Positions 62,636-64,000 of a stretch of 64,000 nucleotides of DNA are shown in pieces; the stretch's first letter is position 1, and every line of letters starts with the position of its first letter. The notes under the pieces were generated by a model. The model worked only from the letters and a program-made list of their open reading frames with translations, was not told the origin of the DNA and searched no databases. The position numbers and the translations under genes are program-made. The stretch lies in contig JADKKI010000016.1 in assembly GCA_016720595.1 (NCBI GenBank), positions 1 through 64,000 on the forward strand, read 5' to 3'. This stretch comes from Myxococcales bacterium (lineage in GTDB: Bacteria > Myxococcota_A > Polyangia > Haliangiales > Haliangiaceae).

Positions 62636-63679
62636 GTGACCGCGGGTCGGCCGACGCTAGATGTGAGCCTGTGGGCCGGCCAGAGCCGGGGTGTGGTGCC
62701 CAATGCGCCCACCCTGATGATGAAGGCGGCGCGCCCGCTGATCCCGGGGCGGATCCACACCGCGCGGGACCTGTTCGTCGGCGCCTACAACCGGTTCGCG
62801 CCGGTGTGCCGTGCGTTCGACGAGCCCGGGCTCGCCGTGGTGGCGATCGACGAGGCGACGGGGATCCCGGCCGGGATCGTCAAGCTGTGCGCCCGCGTGC
62901 AGCGGCCGGTGGCCGCGATCGTCGGCCGCCACGACAAGTGTGACCTCTACCTGCAGGGCCGCGATCAGCTGTCGCTGCGCCAGCTCGCGGTGATCGTCGA
63001 TCCGGTGAAGAGCTGGGAGCGCGGTGCCACGGCGATTCGCTACCGCGTGCTCGATCTGCGAACCACCGAGCCGATGGTCGACGAGGACGGGCGCCCGCTC
63101 CGCGGCATCGCCGCCGAGGGCCCGGCGATCCTCCGGTGCGCCGGCTTCGTCCTGTTCATGCTGGTGCTCGGCGATCCGAGCGACTGGCCGGCCGATGCGG
63201 CCGACGCGTGGTCGATGCTGCCCGAGCGCGTGTACCTCGACGAGCTCGAGAACTGCGCCGCGGGTTCGCTGCCGAAGATCCGCCGGCCCAAGTTCGATGC
63301 CCGCGAGACGTACATCACCCGCACCAATGGTCCGCGCGACACCGGCATGCGTCTCGCGAAGGGCGATGGCGTCGGCACGCTCGAGATCTTCACGCCGCAT
63401 CGCCAGCTCGCGATCCAGATCGGCGCGGACGCCCTGAAGGATGGCGTGCTGCTTGGCCGCTACGGTCGCTGCGACTTGACCGAGGCGGCGGGCGAGGATC
63501 ACTCGCTGTCGCGCGTGCACGCCCTCCTGGTGCAGTTCGAAGATCGCCTGCTCCTCGTCGATACCGCGAGCAGCAATGGCACGTTCGAGCGCGGCGAGCG
63601 CGTGCGCGTCGTGGTGATCGACAAGGACACCGAGCTTCGGCTCGGCAAGAAGACGTTCCTGCGCTGGCGCTCGGCCTGA
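62636..63679 (+). CDS. Two-FHA-domain protein
   Basis: A 347-residue soluble protein from a GTG start. The C-terminal FHA domain is clear: VLLGRYGRCDLTEAAGEDH, SLSRVHALLVQFEDRLLLVD and SSNGTFERGERVRVV, with the Arg, Ser-Arg-x-His and Asn residues that bind phosphothreonine. A second, diverged FHA-like unit near residues 92-125 (IVGRHDKCDLYLQGRDQLSLRQLAVI) lacks the SRxH His (SLRQL). The phosphothreonine ligand may be one of the kinases in this window. A pair of TTS-like structures was not seen. Confidence 0.85.
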   Translation: MTAGRPTLDVSLWAGQSRGVVPNAPTLMMKAARPLIPGRIHTARDLFVGAYNRFAPVCRAFDEPGLAVVAIDEATGIPAGIVKLCARVQRPVAAIVGRHDKCDLYLQGRDQLSLRQLAVIVDPVKSWERGATAIRYRVLDLRTTEPMVDEDGRPLRGIAAEGPAILRCAGFVLFMLVLGDPSDWPADAADAWSMLPERVYLDELENCAAGSLPKIRRPKFDARETYITRTNGPRDTGMRLAKGDGVGTLEIFTPHRQLAIQIGADALKDGVLLGRYGRCDLTEAAGEDHSLSRVHALLVQFEDRLLLVDTASSNGTFERGERVRVVVIDKDTELRLGKKTFLRWRSA

Positions 63680-63693
63680 GCTATTCTCGGGTC

Positions 63694-63954
63694 GTGGCGT
63701 TCACTGCGGACCAGCTCGCGAAGCTCGAAGCGCAACGCGCGTACTTCGCGAGCGACGAGCTGATCAAGGATCGCGCAGCGATCTGGCGTGACACTTCTCC
63801 CGAGGAGTGCCTGGTCGCGGTGATCGACTCCTGCAACGAGGCCGCGCACTTCCTCTCGCTGAAGTCCGCCGAAGAGCTGGAGCGTGTCCTCGCCCCCGAG
63901 CCCTTGCCACCGGATACGATCGCTATCCTCGAAGCCCTGCAGCGACGGCGATGA
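63694..63954 (+). CDS. Small helical protein
   Basis: The GTG at 63694 starts 15 bases after the FHA gene stop. The 86-residue product (FTADQLAKLEAQRAYFASDE, LVAVIDSCNEAAHFLSLKS) looks all helical and acidic, with a single Cys pair absent. I recognise no family. Its stop overlaps the ATG of the next gene (ATGA), indicating an operon with the FHA gene. Confidence 0.65.
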   Translation: MAFTADQLAKLEAQRAYFASDELIKDRAAIWRDTSPEECLVAVIDSCNEAAHFLSLKSAEELERVLAPEPLPPDTIAILEALQRRR

Positions 63955-64000
63955 ACCCGATCGACGCTGCGCGACGGCTCGCTGCTGCGTTCGATGCGGA
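63951..64000 (+). CDS. Start of an unknown gene, cut by the window edge
   Basis: An ATG at 63951 overlaps the stop of the preceding gene (ATGA) and opens a frame MNPIDAARRLAAAFDA that continues beyond the window. Too short to classify; the overlap with the upstream gene is the support. Confidence 0.5.
   Translation, partial: MNPIDAARRLAAAFDA

Overview
This window is high-GC bacterial chromosome, most likely from a predatory or soil myxobacterium (Myxococcota; the style fits Haliangiales/Kofleriaceae). The evidence is the large number of lipoproteins whose Cys is followed by Asp/Ala/Pro linkers of the D-A-x-x-D-A type, two eukaryote-like Ser/Thr kinases, tandem RCC1-type lipoproteins, a RING-finger protein of the MXAN_6230/SCO0854 type, a MopE-like motif at the start of an RHS protein, and FHA proteins. 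No rRNA, tRNA, CRISPR array or complete insertion sequence was seen.

Layout. 1-12.3 kb: 3'-truncated glutamate synthase large subunit (minus strand), a GH114-like lipoprotein, an acyltransferase-3 membrane protein, a YCF48/BNR-type lipoprotein, a RING protein coupled to a small DUF1330-like protein, a lipoprotein with a c-type heme motif, and a WxxGxW-repeat lipoprotein. 12.3-20.3 kb: a minus-strand run of overlapping genes for the outer membrane: PstS-like binding protein, small lipoprotein, OprO/P-like porin, YfaP-domain lipoprotein, TonB-dependent receptor and a further lipoprotein. A cluster of CTGTAAC/CTGTCAC-type direct repeats precedes it and resembles a Pho box, so I infer a phosphate-linked uptake system.

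20.9-24.2 kb is an accessory, repeat-rich patch: a tandem array of about 0.32 kb units, an HNH endonuclease gene flanked by inverted copies of an 18-base motif and hairpins, a duplication of the gene's 3' end, a hexanucleotide microsatellite and a frameshifted lipoprotein gene. 24.2-27.8 kb holds a HEAT-repeat lipoprotein, a Cys-rich lipoprotein coupled to a copper monooxygenase-like lipoprotein, and a GAF-Fis regulator. 27.8-34.2 kb is an RHS cassette: operator-like palindromes, a leader ORF with two hairpins, a small exported protein, a DcrB-like lipoprotein, a 1.5-thousand-residue Sec-exported RHS protein whose tail lies in another frame, and a small exported protein.

34.4-37 kb carries a HAD phosphatase, HMG-CoA lyase and an enoyl-CoA hydratase (leucine-catabolism-like), then a candidate structured RNA. 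37-45.6 kb holds a proline-rich protein, a lipoprotein with NTF2-like features, two RCC1-type lipoproteins, a TPR/PEGA-like membrane protein and a lipoprotein. 45.6-64 kb holds a kinase-STAND-coiled-coil protein, an ABC-F ATPase, RsgA, two PaaI-type thioesterases, a coupled operon (Ser/Thr kinase, half-length asparaginase, PAS histidine kinase with a degenerate N-box), a lipoprotein plus polytopic membrane protein pair, a tandem DSBA-fold protein divergent from a zinc-ribbon SDR, an FHA protein, a small protein and the start of one more gene.

Start codons overlapping the previous stop (ATGA, GTGA, TAATG) are very common here and were used to choose many starts. Domain calls come from reading motifs by eye; no database search was possible.
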